DNA of 64,000 nt from JAXMDT01 sp046348685 (GTDB lineage: Bacteria > Pseudomonadota > Alphaproteobacteria > Rickettsiales > UBA998). Positions 18,404-27,756 of the stretch are shown here, one piece after another (the stretch's first letter is position 1; every line of letters begins with the position of its first letter). The notes under the pieces are model-generated. The model was not told the origin of the DNA. It was given only the letters and a program-made list of their open reading frames with translations, and did not search any database. Both the position numbers and the translations under genes were made by a program. The DNA lies in the NCBI GenBank assembly GCA_046348685.1, contig JAXMDT010000005.1:62001-126000 (forward strand). Reading direction: 5' to 3'.

Positions 18404-18432
18404 AGTTCCCATTGCACTGAAGGGATAATTTC

Positions 18433-19650
18433 ATGGTCATGTTTACGTCTGAGGCTTCCGTACGCCCGAGCTATATTTTCACCAGCGAATCCGTTTCTGA
18501 GGGGCATCCCGATAAAGTCTGCGATCAGATTTCCGACACGCTTGTCGATCTGTTTCTGGAGAAAAACCCAGTTGCGCGCATTGCGGTCGAATCGCTGGCC
18601 ACGACCAATTTTGTCGCTCTTGCCGGCGAGACACGCGGCACCGAGGGCATCAGCAAAGATGAAATCGAAGCACGGGTACGCGCCAAGATCAAAGAAATCG
18701 GCTACGAGCAGGATGATTTCCACTGGAAAAAATTTGAGCTGATCAACCATCTGCACGAGCAGTCCGCGGATATCGCCATGGGCGTTGATTCTAAAGGCAA
18801 CAAAGATGAAGGCGCGGGCGACCAGGGAATCATGTTTGGATTCGCCTGCACCGAAACGCCGACCTTTATGCCGGCGGCGATTTATTATTCGCATGAGATT
18901 TTGCGCACACTTTCTGAATCGCGTCGAAAAGGTAATACGATTCTCGAGCCCGATGCGAAAAGCCAGGTGAGCCTGGTTTATGAAAATGGCCTGCCGGTGC
19001 GCGCTTCGTCCGTTGTCGTCTCGACGCAGCATAAGGCAAAAGCCACGCAGGAGGAAATACGCGAAGTCGTACGCCAGCATGTACTGAAAGTACTGCCGGA
19101 AGGCTGGATGCCGGACGAAAAAGAATTCTATACCAATCCCACCGGCCAGTTCATCATCGGCGGACCGGCGGGTGATACGGGACTCACCGGCCGCAAGATC
19201 ATCGTTGATACCTATGGCGGCGCAGCTCCCCATGGCGGCGGCGCATTTTCCGGTAAGGATCCGACGAAAGTAGACCGCTCGGCAGCGTACGCGGCGCGCT
19301 ATCTTGCCAAGAACGTCGTCGCGGCGGGCCTTGCTGATCGCTGCACGATTCAGCTTTCTTATGCCATCGGCGTTTCCAAGCCTATTTCGTTTTATGTCAG
19401 CACGGCGGGTACGTCGCGCGTCGATGTTGCGAAGCTGGAAAAAACGCTGTTTGAAATGGTTGACCTGTCACCGCGGGGCATCCGCGAGCATTTGCAGCTT
19501 AACCGCCCGATTTATGCGCGCACTGCTGCTTACGGGCATTTTGGCCGCGAGCCGGAAGCAGATGGCGCGTTCTCTTGGGAGAAGCTTGATCTCGTCGATG
19601 AACTGCGCCGCAGTTTTGGGGAAACGGCCGCGAAGAAAGCACGTGCCTAA
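18433..19650 (+). CDS. metK: S-adenosylmethionine synthetase
   Basis: Makes SAM from methionine and ATP. SESVSEGHPDKVCDQISD near the N-terminus, GAGDQGIMFGFA in the middle and GGAAPHGGGAFSGKDPTKVD are the three family signatures. Length (405) is slightly longer than the E. coli enzyme. ATG 18433 is preceded by GAAGGGA at good distance; ATG 18439 is possible. The gene ends inside the start of trmB, placing SAM supply with a SAM-dependent tRNA methylase. It also serves bioA, bioB and miaB in this window. Confidence 0.97.
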   Translation: MVMFTSEASVRPSYIFTSESVSEGHPDKVCDQISDTLVDLFLEKNPVARIAVESLATTNFVALAGETRGTEGISKDEIEARVRAKIKEIGYEQDDFHWKKFELINHLHEQSADIAMGVDSKGNKDEGAGDQGIMFGFACTETPTFMPAAIYYSHEILRTLSESRRKGNTILEPDAKSQVSLVYENGLPVRASSVVVSTQHKAKATQEEIREVVRQHVLKVLPEGWMPDEKEFYTNPTGQFIIGGPAGDTGLTGRKIIVDTYGGAAPHGGGAFSGKDPTKVDRSAAYAARYLAKNVVAAGLADRCTIQLSYAIGVSKPISFYVSTAGTSRVDVAKLEKTLFEMVDLSPRGIREHLQLNRPIYARTAAYGHFGREPEADGAFSWEKLDLVDELRRSFGETAAKKARA

Positions 19651-20341
19651 TCCCACATCCGAATCCAAACCATTCCTGCGCTCTTATGGCCGCCGCAAGG
19701 CAAGGAAACTCCGCCCTGCCAAGGCCAAGCTGGTGGACGAAGTTTTTGCGCGTTATCTTTTTACGCTGCAGGAAGGTGGCGTTATGACACCTTCCTCCTT
19801 ACTACCTGGCAAATCATCCTATCGGCTGGAAATCGGTTTCGGCGATGGCGGCCATCTCGCGTATCAGGCAAAGCAGCATCCCGAAGTGGGCTTCATAGGC
19901 GCCGAGCCCTTTCTAAACGGCGTCGCGGCATTGGTTGAAAAAGCGGAAGAAGACTCGCTCGGCAACATCCGTGTTTTTCATGACGATGTGCGTCTGCTGC
20001 TGCAGGCATTGCCGGATCGCTCGCTCGAACGCGTCGATATTCTCTTTCCCGATCCCTGGCCGAAAGCACGCCACAAAAAACGCCGCTTAGTGCAGCCCGC
20101 ATTAATTGATATGATGGCGCGCATTATAAAACCAAATGGCTTGCTGCGCCTTGCCTCCGACGATACGGATTATATTACATGGATGCTCCTTTGTCTGAAA
20201 GATCATCCGGAATTCAGCTGGACGGCGAACGAGGCAAAAGATTGGAAAGAGCCGCCTGTGGATTGGATTCAAACCAAGTACCAGAAAAAAGCGGCGGGCG
20301 AGGGCCGCTATTCGACGTTTTTAGAATATCGCCGCGTTTAG
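19643..20341 (+). CDS. trmB: tRNA (guanine-N7-)-methyltransferase
   Basis: SAM-dependent methylase for m7G46 of tRNA. The SAM-binding motif is EIGFGDGGHLAY and the family motif DPWPKARHKKRR is intact. The open frame extends far into metK, but the protein begins sensibly at GTG 19643 (PNPTSESKPFLRSYGRRK), which overlaps the metK stop by eight bases. This gives 232 residues. It ends 4 bases into the end of the convergent LON-domain gene. Confidence 0.93.
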   Translation: MPNPTSESKPFLRSYGRRKARKLRPAKAKLVDEVFARYLFTLQEGGVMTPSSLLPGKSSYRLEIGFGDGGHLAYQAKQHPEVGFIGAEPFLNGVAALVEKAEEDSLGNIRVFHDDVRLLLQALPDRSLERVDILFPDPWPKARHKKRRLVQPALIDMMARIIKPNGLLRLASDDTDYITWMLLCLKDHPEFSWTANEAKDWKEPPVDWIQTKYQKKAAGEGRYSTFLEYRRV

Positions 20342-20997
20342 TGTTTTGTCTCGCTGCCGTGTACGCGGCCAGCGGCATAGATTGCCGCGATTTTGCGCAT
20401 GACTTCCAAACGTGCCGGATGATCATGCGCTTCGAGTAGTGCCTGCTTATCCTCCGGCGCGAAAGGCAGATTGACAGTCAGCACATCAAGCAATTCCGGC
20501 CCTGGCAAGGATTTCAGGGCAGGCCAGTCATAATGAATGCCGTGCGCTTCTAAAAATGGCTGCAGCACATCAACAATATCGCCGCCGCTCACCGCTTTGT
20601 CACTCAGCGTAATAAGGTCAGTTGCAAAGGGCAACCAGTCGGGCTGCACGATGCGATAACCAGAAACCGGTTCAAGCTCCTGTACCACGTTGAAACGGCA
20701 GACACCCGTCATATTAATGAGATAACGGCCATCATCGGTTTCCTGAAAACCCGTAATGCGTCCGGCGCATCCCGTGCCATAGAGCGGGCCGGTGCCATCG
20801 GCAGGGCCGCCGGGCTGGGGCTGAATCATACCAATCAACCGTGCTGAGCGCAGCGCCGCATCCACCATGGCGAGATAGCGCGGCTCGAAGATATTCAGCG
20901 GCAATTTGCATTTCGGCAGGATCAACGCGCCGGTCAGCGGAAAGACGGGCAGGGATTCCGGCAGGTCGAGCGTGGTTTTCGGCAGGATATGAAACAT
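20338..20997 (-). CDS. LON-substrate-binding (PUA-like) domain protein
   Basis: 219 residues covering only the N-terminal domain of Lon protease: LPVFPLTGALILPKCKLPL, NIFEPRYLAMVD and GCAGRITGF are visible, with no ATPase or protease part. Stand-alone proteins of this kind are common in alphaproteobacteria and have no firm role. It is convergent with trmB and divergent from mnmD, with an 86-bp gap upstream. Confidence 0.88.
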   Translation of the reverse strand: MFHILPKTTLDLPESLPVFPLTGALILPKCKLPLNIFEPRYLAMVDAALRSARLIGMIQPQPGGPADGTGPLYGTGCAGRITGFQETDDGRYLINMTGVCRFNVVQELEPVSGYRIVQPDWLPFATDLITLSDKAVSGGDIVDVLQPFLEAHGIHYDWPALKSLPGPELLDVLTVNLPFAPEDKQALLEAHDHPARLEVMRKIAAIYAAGRVHGSETKH

Positions 20998-21083
20998 GCT
21001 GAGATCATAGATTAAATATCCGTTATAATGCCATAGTGATTTTGTCTGCTGGCCAAATCGTGCGAATAGCGATAAGTAGCGCT

Positions 21084-21788
21084 ATGGATTTTCCGCCCAT
21101 CATACCGGCAGACATACGTTTCGAGCCCAATGGCACGCCGGTTTCGATTGCCTATGACGATGTCTATTTTTCGCGTGAGAATGGCCTGTCTGAAACGGAG
21201 CATGTTTTTTTGCAAGGCAATCGTCTGCCGGAGCGTTTTGCGAGAGCAACCTCTTTTACTATCGCTGAAATGGGATTTGGCACAGGGTTGAATATTCTGG
21301 CGGCATGCCGCCTGTTTGATGAAATTGCGCCGTCAGATGCACGCCTGCATTGCTTGTCGATTGAAAAACATCCGCTGCCGAAACCAGCGCTCATTCAATC
21401 GCTGTCCTATTTTCCTGAGATTGCGACTTATGTAGCGATACTAGCGGCACTCTACCCACCCGCCATTCCCGGACTGCATCGCCTGCAGCTAAGTGAGCGT
21501 ATTTCGCTTACGTTGGCATTTGGCGACAGCGTGGATCTTTTACCGCTGCTGAATGCCAGCGTTGATGCATGGTTTCTCGATGGATTTGCACCGGCTAAAA
21601 ATCCAGGCATGTGGGAGCAATCCGCTTTTTCGCATATTGCACGCCTCTCAAAACCGGATGCGACGGCAGCGACGTTTACCGTGGCCGGCGCCGTACAGCG
21701 CGGATTGCAGGAAGCGGGTTTCCGCATAGAAAAGCGTGAAGGGTTTGGCCGTAAGCGGGAGATGCTGGTGGCGGAGAAAGCCGCATGA
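21084..21788 (+). CDS. mnmD: MnmD: tRNA 5-aminomethyl-2-thiouridine methyltransferase
   Basis: Corresponds to the N-terminal methylase half of MnmC, which finishes mnm5s2U34 in tRNA. EMGFGTGLNILAA is the SAM-binding loop and WFLDGFAPAKNPGMW is the family motif. I start at ATG 21084 (MDFPPIIPADIRF); the frame is open to 21036. It overlaps the oxidase gene by ATGA. In this genome the two MnmC halves are separate, translationally coupled genes. Confidence 0.88.
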   Translation: MDFPPIIPADIRFEPNGTPVSIAYDDVYFSRENGLSETEHVFLQGNRLPERFARATSFTIAEMGFGTGLNILAACRLFDEIAPSDARLHCLSIEKHPLPKPALIQSLSYFPEIATYVAILAALYPPAIPGLHRLQLSERISLTLAFGDSVDLLPLLNASVDAWFLDGFAPAKNPGMWEQSAFSHIARLSKPDATAATFTVAGAVQRGLQEAGFRIEKREGFGRKREMLVAEKAA

Positions 21789-22885
21789 AAGTGGCGATCA
21801 TCGGCGGCGGTATCGCCGGATGTACACTTGCTGCTGCGCTCGCGTCACGCGGTGCGCAAATCGACCTTTTCGAGCACGGTGAATTAGCCGAAGGTGCGTC
21901 CGGGAATCCCATTGGAATCCTGCATCCACGGCTGGAGAAACAGTGGAATCCGGCAACCCGCTTTTATCTTTCCGCTTTTTATCATACGCGCCGACTGCTT
22001 ACCTCGATGGGCGGGGAAAATATGTGGTGGGCGAGCCCCGGCATGCTGCAATTCCCTAAGCGCCGTGATCCGCAAAAAAGCGAGGCGCGATTACGGGAAC
22101 TGCCTGCCTTGCTCGGCCTGCCGCCGGAAGTAGCGCGGTTCGTTGAAAAAGACGAAGCGAGCGCACTTGCGGGCCTTGCCGGACACTATGGCGCGCTTTA
22201 TTTTCCGGATGGCACGTGGGTCAGTCCGCAGGAATGGTGTTTTGCGCTGACCCGTCATCCGGCAATTGCCATTAAACCTTATAATGCAGTATCTGAATTC
22301 GAGAAAACAGCCGAGTGCTGGCGCGTCACGGCTCGCAAGGAAACAGTTACCGTCGATGCGGTTATCATCGCCAATGCGGTACACGCGATTCATCTATTGC
22401 CGAAGGATTTGCTGCCCATTGGTGCTTCGCGCGGGCAGCTCACATTTCTACCGCCAAATAGCGTTAGCGAACGCATCAAGCCGATTCTCTGCTACGATGG
22501 GTATCTGGCGCCAGCGCGGGATGGCCTCCATATCTGCGGCTCGACCTACGATTATGAGGTGACGGATCTTCGCGTGAATCAGGAAGGCCATCAGCATAAT
22601 CTTGATCTCTTCAAGCGGCTGTGGCCGGATGTTTTTTCTGGAATCGATATCACGCAGCTAGAAGGTCGCGCCGCGCTGCGCACCGTGACGCCGGATCGCC
22701 TGCCGATTGTCGGCGCGCTGGAGGAGGGGCTTTATCTCAGCCTCGCGCATGGCTCGCGCGGGCTTCTTTCGGCGCCGCTTGCCGCTGAATTGATTGCTGC
22801 CGGTATTTTCGGCGAACCGCTACCTTGCGATGCCGATGTGACCGCCGCGCTGCACCCGTTGCGTTTTATGCGCGAGGCATTATAA
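21785..22885 (+). CDS. mnmC: FAD-dependent oxidoreductase, C-terminal half of MnmC
   Basis: DAO-type flavoprotein that removes the carboxymethyl group from cmnm5U before methylation by MnmD. The dinucleotide fold VAIIGGGIAGCTLAAALASR opens the protein and the tail LSLAHGSRGLLSAPLAAEL is the MnmC-type end. GASGNPIGILHPRLE is the characteristic MnmC2 motif. It starts at the overlapping ATGA after mnmD. A generic D-amino acid oxidase is less likely given the neighbour. Confidence 0.87.
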   Translation: MKVAIIGGGIAGCTLAAALASRGAQIDLFEHGELAEGASGNPIGILHPRLEKQWNPATRFYLSAFYHTRRLLTSMGGENMWWASPGMLQFPKRRDPQKSEARLRELPALLGLPPEVARFVEKDEASALAGLAGHYGALYFPDGTWVSPQEWCFALTRHPAIAIKPYNAVSEFEKTAECWRVTARKETVTVDAVIIANAVHAIHLLPKDLLPIGASRGQLTFLPPNSVSERIKPILCYDGYLAPARDGLHICGSTYDYEVTDLRVNQEGHQHNLDLFKRLWPDVFSGIDITQLEGRAALRTVTPDRLPIVGALEEGLYLSLAHGSRGLLSAPLAAELIAAGIFGEPLPCDADVTAALHPLRFMREAL

Positions 22886-22892
22886 GACCCAG

Positions 22893-23363
22893 ATGGTTCA
22901 CAAATTACTTTTCGTCTGTACCGGAAATATCTGCCGCTCGCCGACCATGGAAGGCACTATGCGGCACTTGGTTCGCCAGCACGGGCTGGAGGAAGAGTTT
23001 GAGCTTGATTCGGCGGGCACGCATGATTATCACGTCGGCGATGCGCCCGATCACCGTTCGATCAAAACGGCCGCTAAGTATGGTGTGGATATTAGCGATC
23101 TGGTAGCGCGGCGCGTGCATCCGGACGATTTCGAAACGTATGATTTGCTACTCGCTGCGGATCGTGGCCATTACACGCTCTTAAAGGAATTAGCGCCTAA
23201 AAAATCCGCAGCAAAAATACAGCTTTTTCTTCCTTATAGCAGAGTTAGTCATAGGGAAGAAGTTCCCGATCCGTATTACGGTCCCGCCCAGGGTTTTGAT
23301 GATGTTTTCCGGCTGATTGAAGAGGGCTGCAACGGACTCCTGCAGCGGCTTCATAGAATATAG
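22893..23363 (+). CDS. low-molecular-weight protein-tyrosine phosphatase
   Basis: 156 residues with the P-loop VCTGNICRS at residues 8-16 (nucleophile Cys9, Arg15) and the general acid Asp126 in VPDPYYG. Both key residues are present, so it should be active. It follows mnmC by 7 bp and probably shares its transcript. Proteins of this class act on BY-kinases for polysaccharide export or on arsenate; no BY-kinase is in the window, so the substrate is open. Confidence 0.92.
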   Translation: MVHKLLFVCTGNICRSPTMEGTMRHLVRQHGLEEEFELDSAGTHDYHVGDAPDHRSIKTAAKYGVDISDLVARRVHPDDFETYDLLLAADRGHYTLLKELAPKKSAAKIQLFLPYSRVSHREEVPDPYYGPAQGFDDVFRLIEEGCNGLLQRLHRI

Positions 23364-23382
23364 ATAGTTACACACGCGTAAC

Positions 23383-23410
23383 TTGACAATTTCCCGCTCC
23401 CCGTTATGTA
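23383..23410 (+). promoter_or_regulatory. sigma-70 type promoter of the ABC operon
   Basis: TTGACA at 23383-23388 and TATGTA at 23405-23410 with a 16-base spacer, about 35 bases upstream of the first ABC gene. The -35 box is perfect and no other gene lies between. Confidence 0.6.
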
Positions 23411-23446
23411 AGGTATATCTCATCTAAGAGAGCTATTTTCTGCATC

Positions 23447-24178
23447 ATGTCTCTCGTTTCGGTTCAACATTTAAGTAAACATTTTGGCGCGTTCACGGCG
23501 GTGGACGATGTCAGCTTGTCCGTCGCCAAAGGCGAAGTGCTCGGGTTTCTCGGCCCCAACGGTGCGGGCAAAACCACGACCATGCGCATGATCACCGGCT
23601 ATCTTGAGCCAAGCATCGGCAGTGTGACTATAGACGGTATCGATATCGCAAAGCAGGCGCAAAAAGCTAAGGCGAAAATCGGCTATCTACCTGAAGGCGC
23701 GCCCCTTTATCCCGATATGACCGCGCGACAAATACTGCATTATTTCGGAGAGGTGCGCGGCCTCACTTCAGATTATATTGCTGAGCGTGTTGAAGCGATG
23801 ATTGCGCTTCTCCATCTGGAATCGGTTAGCGAGCAGACGATCGATACGCTATCGAAAGGCTTCAAGCGTCGCGTCGGGTTGGGGGTAGCGCTCCTGCACG
23901 ATCCGGAAATTTTGATTCTCGATGAGCCGACCGACGGGCTCGATCCGCTGCAGAAACATGAAGTACGCACCTTAATCCGCCAGATGAGCGGTGAGAAGGC
24001 AATCATCATCTCCACGCATATTCTTGAAGAAGTCGAAGCGGTGTGCTCGCGCGCGGCCATCATTGCTGAGGGCAAGATCGTCGCTGACGGCACGCCGCAA
24101 TCGCTGCTGAAAACGCATGGTCATGCTTCGCTCGACGATATGTTCCGCGCTCTTGCTGGCAGGAAGGAGCCCGCCTGA
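23447..24178 (+). CDS. ABC transporter ATPase (GldA-like)
   Basis: 243-residue ATPase subunit. Walker A GPNGAGKTTT, a signature region LSKGFKRRVGLGVA and Walker B ILILDEPTDGLDP are all intact. Together with the next three genes it forms the ATPase-permease-GldG-DUF4340 cluster found in many Gram-negative bacteria. The Bacteroidetes relatives GldA/F/G are needed for gliding, but the proteobacterial role is unknown. It overlaps the permease gene by the last base of its stop codon (TGATG). Confidence 0.92.
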   Translation: MSLVSVQHLSKHFGAFTAVDDVSLSVAKGEVLGFLGPNGAGKTTTMRMITGYLEPSIGSVTIDGIDIAKQAQKAKAKIGYLPEGAPLYPDMTARQILHYFGEVRGLTSDYIAERVEAMIALLHLESVSEQTIDTLSKGFKRRVGLGVALLHDPEILILDEPTDGLDPLQKHEVRTLIRQMSGEKAIIISTHILEEVEAVCSRAAIIAEGKIVADGTPQSLLKTHGHASLDDMFRALAGRKEPA

Positions 24179-24912
24179 TGTGTAAAGGGCTTACCGCAAC
24201 GTTCAAGCGCGAATTGGTCGGTTATTTCCAGACGCCGGTGGCCTATGTATTCATTGCCCTATTTTTGCTCGTCTCTGGTTCATTCACGTTTTATCTGGGT
24301 CATTTTTTCGAGCGCGATAAAGCCGACCTCACCCCGTTTTTCGATTGGCATCCGTGGCTGTTTTTATTTTTGATTCCCGCTATAGCGATGCGTTTGTGGG
24401 CGGAAGAAAAGCGTACCGGCACCATCGAGATGTTGATCACGCTGCCGGTTCCCTTATGGGAAATCGTCGTCGGTAAATTCCTGGCGGCGTGGGCCTTCAC
24501 CGGGATCACGCTTTTTTTCACCTTCCCGATCTGGCTCACGGTCAATTACCTGGGCTCACCGGACAACGGCGTTATTTTCGGTAGCTATATTGGCAGCTTG
24601 CTGATGGCGGGCGGGTTTCTTTCCATCGGCTCTCTCTTTTCCGCACTAACGCGCAATCAGGTCATCGCATTCGTCGTTTCGGCAGCCGTGTGTTTTGCGT
24701 TCACCGTCACCGGCTTTCCGATGGTCATTAATTTCTTCAGCGGATGGTTGCCGCAGCCGGTTGTTGAAACAATCTCACTCTTCAGTGTTCTTGGCCAGTT
24801 CCAGGACATTGAGCGAGGCATCTTCGAGATGCGCACGCTGCTTTATTTCGTGAGCCTTATTGTCTTTTTCCTCTTTGCGACCCTGGTTGCGCTGGAAGGA
24901 GGCAAGAAATGA
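24178..24912 (+). CDS. ABC transporter permease (GldF-like)
   Basis: 244 residues with six hydrophobic segments. The N-terminal TFKRELVGYFQTPVAYVF motif is typical of ABC-2 family permeases of the GldF group, as is the RLWAEEKRTGTIEMLITLPV loop after the second segment. It lies between, and overlaps, the ATPase and the GldG-like genes, so the products surely form one complex. Confidence 0.9.
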   Translation: MCKGLTATFKRELVGYFQTPVAYVFIALFLLVSGSFTFYLGHFFERDKADLTPFFDWHPWLFLFLIPAIAMRLWAEEKRTGTIEMLITLPVPLWEIVVGKFLAAWAFTGITLFFTFPIWLTVNYLGSPDNGVIFGSYIGSLLMAGGFLSIGSLFSALTRNQVIAFVVSAAVCFAFTVTGFPMVINFFSGWLPQPVVETISLFSVLGQFQDIERGIFEMRTLLYFVSLIVFFLFATLVALEGGKK

Positions 24913-26756
24913 TGCAGCGTCATCTCACCCTCGTCAGCATCCTTATCGCCCTGGTGATATTCGTCGCGGTGAATATGCTCGGCACGAAACTGCTCTCGCC
25001 ATTTCGAGCCGACTTTACCGAGAATAAAATCTACACCTTATCGAACGGCACAAAAGATGTGCTTGCCAAGCTGGATGAACCGGTGACGGTGCGGATGTTC
25101 TTTTCTGAAAAAGATGCCGTCGGTTTTCCCGCCATTCAATCCTACGCAGCGCGCGTAAAGGGTATCCTTGAGCAGTATGCACGCGTCGGCGGCGGCAAAT
25201 TGAAGTTTGAATATATTACTCCGGAAGCTTTCTCCGAAGAGGAGGATGTCGCGGTCAGCGCCGGTATGCAGGGAGTGCCGATCAATGAGTCCGGCACGAA
25301 GCTTTATTTCGGTGTGTCAGCCACGGGCGCTACCGATGAAACGGTTGCCATCCCGTTCCTCAACTCCGACCGCCAGTCATTCCTGGAGTATGATCTTTCG
25401 CGCCTGATCGACGATGCTGCGCACCCGAAAAAAACGGTTATAGGCCTCATCACCGGCGCGCCCATGCAGGGCGGGATGAGCGGTATGTTGCAATACAAGA
25501 AACCGTGGGCGCTTTATAATCAGCTTCAGGACACGTTCGATTTGCGCACGCTTCAGCCCGACGCAAAAGAAATTCCGCAGGATGTGAAACTGCTTTTCAT
25601 CGTTCATCCGCACAATATAACGCCCACCGGGCTGCAGGCGGTCGATCAGTTTATCTTGAAAGGTGGGCGCGCCATTATATTTCTCGATGCCAATTCCATC
25701 ACGCAGCCGGAGGCGGCGCGTTCGGATATGAGCAAGCTGCTAAGCGCCTGGGGCGTGGCAATGGTGCCGGACCGCGTTGCTGCCGATGAGCAGGCAGCCA
25801 TGCGTGTACAGCTGAATGATGATGGGGACGATGGCACCTCCATGCAGTCGGCGATGAATGTCACCTGGCTTAGCCTGACGGACGACGACACGATTAACCG
25901 CGCCGATGTTTCCACCGCGCAACTGCGGATGATCCGCCTGATCGAAAGCGGCTATTTCGTCCTGAAGCCCGATGCGCCGGTTACGGCCACGACATTGCTC
26001 AGCACGCACAAACCGGCCGAATCTATCGATGCCAAGGCGCTTATCGAAAACAAAAAGAATCCGGTGCCGCTGCAATCGCTGGCGCAGCCCGAGAAAGAAA
26101 AACTGGCGCTCGCCATCCGCATCGAAGGCAAAGTGAAGACCGCTTTTCCGGAAGTCAAAACCGAAGGTCATTTAAGTGAATCTACGGCGCCTATACATGT
26201 CGTATTGGTGGGCGATAGCGACATGCTCGTCGATGATTTCTGGGTGAATGAACAGAGCTTTTTCGGCAAGCGCGTGTATGTGCCGACTTCGGATAACGGC
26301 GGCTTTGCCCTCAACCTGATCGACTCCATGTCGGGCAGTCCGGAACTGATCGGGCTTAGAAGCCGCGGCACGGAAGACCGCCCCTTCGAAGTCGTCAGCA
26401 AAATGCGCCAGGAAGCGGAAAAGCGCTACCACGCCGAGGAGCAGCGTCTGAAGAAAAAACTGAGCGAGATCGAAAGCAATATGCGGGCGATCAGCAAAGA
26501 GAAGGAAGAGGGCGGCGCGCTTTTCAGCGATGCCGAGCAGAAAGAGATGAAAAACTTCCGCAGCGAAATGCTCTATACGCGCAAGCAACTGCGTGACGTT
26601 CAGCGCGGGTTGCAGGAAGATATCAATGCACTTGGTACGCGCCTGCAGTGGATCAATATCGGCCTGATGCCGGCGATTATCTTGCTTCTCTCCTTTTTCC
26701 TGCCCTCTAAACTAGGCGTCCGCCGCCGCAAAAAATCAACGAGGGCGCATGAATAA
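24909..26756 (+). CDS. GldG-family ABC auxiliary protein
   Basis: 615 residues: an N-terminal membrane segment (about 8-28), a large periplasmic domain with YTLSNGTKDVLAKLDEPVTV, a charged coiled coil at about 500-580 (EEQRLKKKLSEIESNMRAI) and a C-terminal membrane segment followed by a basic tail. This matches the GldG / DUF7088-ABC_transp_aux architecture. The coiled coil probably spans from the periplasmic domain to the membrane. It overlaps both neighbours. Confidence 0.85.
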   Translation: MMQRHLTLVSILIALVIFVAVNMLGTKLLSPFRADFTENKIYTLSNGTKDVLAKLDEPVTVRMFFSEKDAVGFPAIQSYAARVKGILEQYARVGGGKLKFEYITPEAFSEEEDVAVSAGMQGVPINESGTKLYFGVSATGATDETVAIPFLNSDRQSFLEYDLSRLIDDAAHPKKTVIGLITGAPMQGGMSGMLQYKKPWALYNQLQDTFDLRTLQPDAKEIPQDVKLLFIVHPHNITPTGLQAVDQFILKGGRAIIFLDANSITQPEAARSDMSKLLSAWGVAMVPDRVAADEQAAMRVQLNDDGDDGTSMQSAMNVTWLSLTDDDTINRADVSTAQLRMIRLIESGYFVLKPDAPVTATTLLSTHKPAESIDAKALIENKKNPVPLQSLAQPEKEKLALAIRIEGKVKTAFPEVKTEGHLSESTAPIHVVLVGDSDMLVDDFWVNEQSFFGKRVYVPTSDNGGFALNLIDSMSGSPELIGLRSRGTEDRPFEVVSKMRQEAEKRYHAEEQRLKKKLSEIESNMRAISKEKEEGGALFSDAEQKEMKNFRSEMLYTRKQLRDVQRGLQEDINALGTRLQWINIGLMPAIILLLSFFLPSKLGVRRRKKSTRAHE

Positions 26757-27756
26757 GCGCCTTCTTATCCTGCTTGGTTTAATGGCGGCACTGATTGCGG
26801 CGGTGCTGTTTTCCTATGGACAGGATGAAACGCCGAATACAGAAAAACCCGAACAGTCGCTGCTTTTTCCTGATCTTCAGAACGAGGTCAATAAGGTGAC
26901 GCGAATCGAACTGGCGCAAGGCAAAGTACATACGACGGTCGCCCGCGATAAGAATGGAATCTGGCGCATCAAACAGAAATCTGATTATCCGGCCAACCGC
27001 AACATGGTTCGTAATCTTATCAGTGCTTTTTCGCGTACCTACCTGATGGAAGCACGCACGGCGAAAAAAGAAAACTACAAAGCACTTGGCCTTGATGATT
27101 CTTTCGTGCGCAGAATCGATCTTTATACGGATAGTGAAAAGCCGGTTGCCTCGCTCTATGTAGGCCTGCAAAAAGCAGCTCGCGGCGCCACGTTCGTGCA
27201 TCGTCCAGACGAAGACCAAACCTGGCTTGCCAAAGAGAATTTAGCTTTCGAAGTGTCGCCGGAGGATTGGCTGCAGAAAGAACTTCTTTCCATTCCCGAT
27301 ATCGAAATCAAGAGTATGACGGTCACGCACAGTGACTCGCCGGAGGTGAAAATCTGGCGCGACAAGCCCGGAAGCGATCTCAAGCTGGCGGCGATTCCCA
27401 AAGGGAAAACGTTGAAAGATCCCGTATTGTTATCCAGCCAGCTTAATGTGTTTAATCCCCTGACTATCGACGATGTCCGCCCATCAAGCGAACTGCGCGC
27501 CTCTTCATTGGACGCGGCGCGAATTATCACATTCGACGGTCGCGATATAACCTTCCGGCTAAACAAACAGGATACGTCTACCTGGGTTACGGTAGAGGCG
27601 TCTTACCATCCTGAAATGACGCCAGCGGGTGATAAAGCGTCCGCAGCGCAGGCATTTGTTGATAAACTTTCTCAGGCTACAGAAGGTTTTGCTTATAAAA
27701 TGCAGCCATATGCGCAGGATAAATTAGCTATAAAAATAAATGACTTAATCAAGTAA
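26749..27756 (+). CDS. DUF4340 protein, fourth gene of the GldFG-like operon
   Basis: 335 residues with one N-terminal membrane segment (LLILLGLMAALIAAVLFSYG) and a periplasmic remainder. The VTRIELAQGK and IWRIKQKSDYPANRNMV segments are typical of DUF4340, in which a beta-rich unit is repeated. It overlaps the GldG-like gene by 8 bases and ends the operon. Probably a periplasmic partner of the ABC complex; no enzymatic motif seen. Confidence 0.8.
   Translation: MNKRLLILLGLMAALIAAVLFSYGQDETPNTEKPEQSLLFPDLQNEVNKVTRIELAQGKVHTTVARDKNGIWRIKQKSDYPANRNMVRNLISAFSRTYLMEARTAKKENYKALGLDDSFVRRIDLYTDSEKPVASLYVGLQKAARGATFVHRPDEDQTWLAKENLAFEVSPEDWLQKELLSIPDIEIKSMTVTHSDSPEVKIWRDKPGSDLKLAAIPKGKTLKDPVLLSSQLNVFNPLTIDDVRPSSELRASSLDAARIITFDGRDITFRLNKQDTSTWVTVEASYHPEMTPAGDKASAAQAFVDKLSQATEGFAYKMQPYAQDKLAIKINDLIK

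Noticed and set aside
18270..18432. SAM-II or SAM/SAH riboswitch ahead of metK
   Set aside because: Neither consensus core could be found; only a generic hairpin is present.
19304..19642. N-terminal extension of trmB into metK
   Set aside because: The extra residues are metK in another frame; GTG 19643 gives a normal TrmB.
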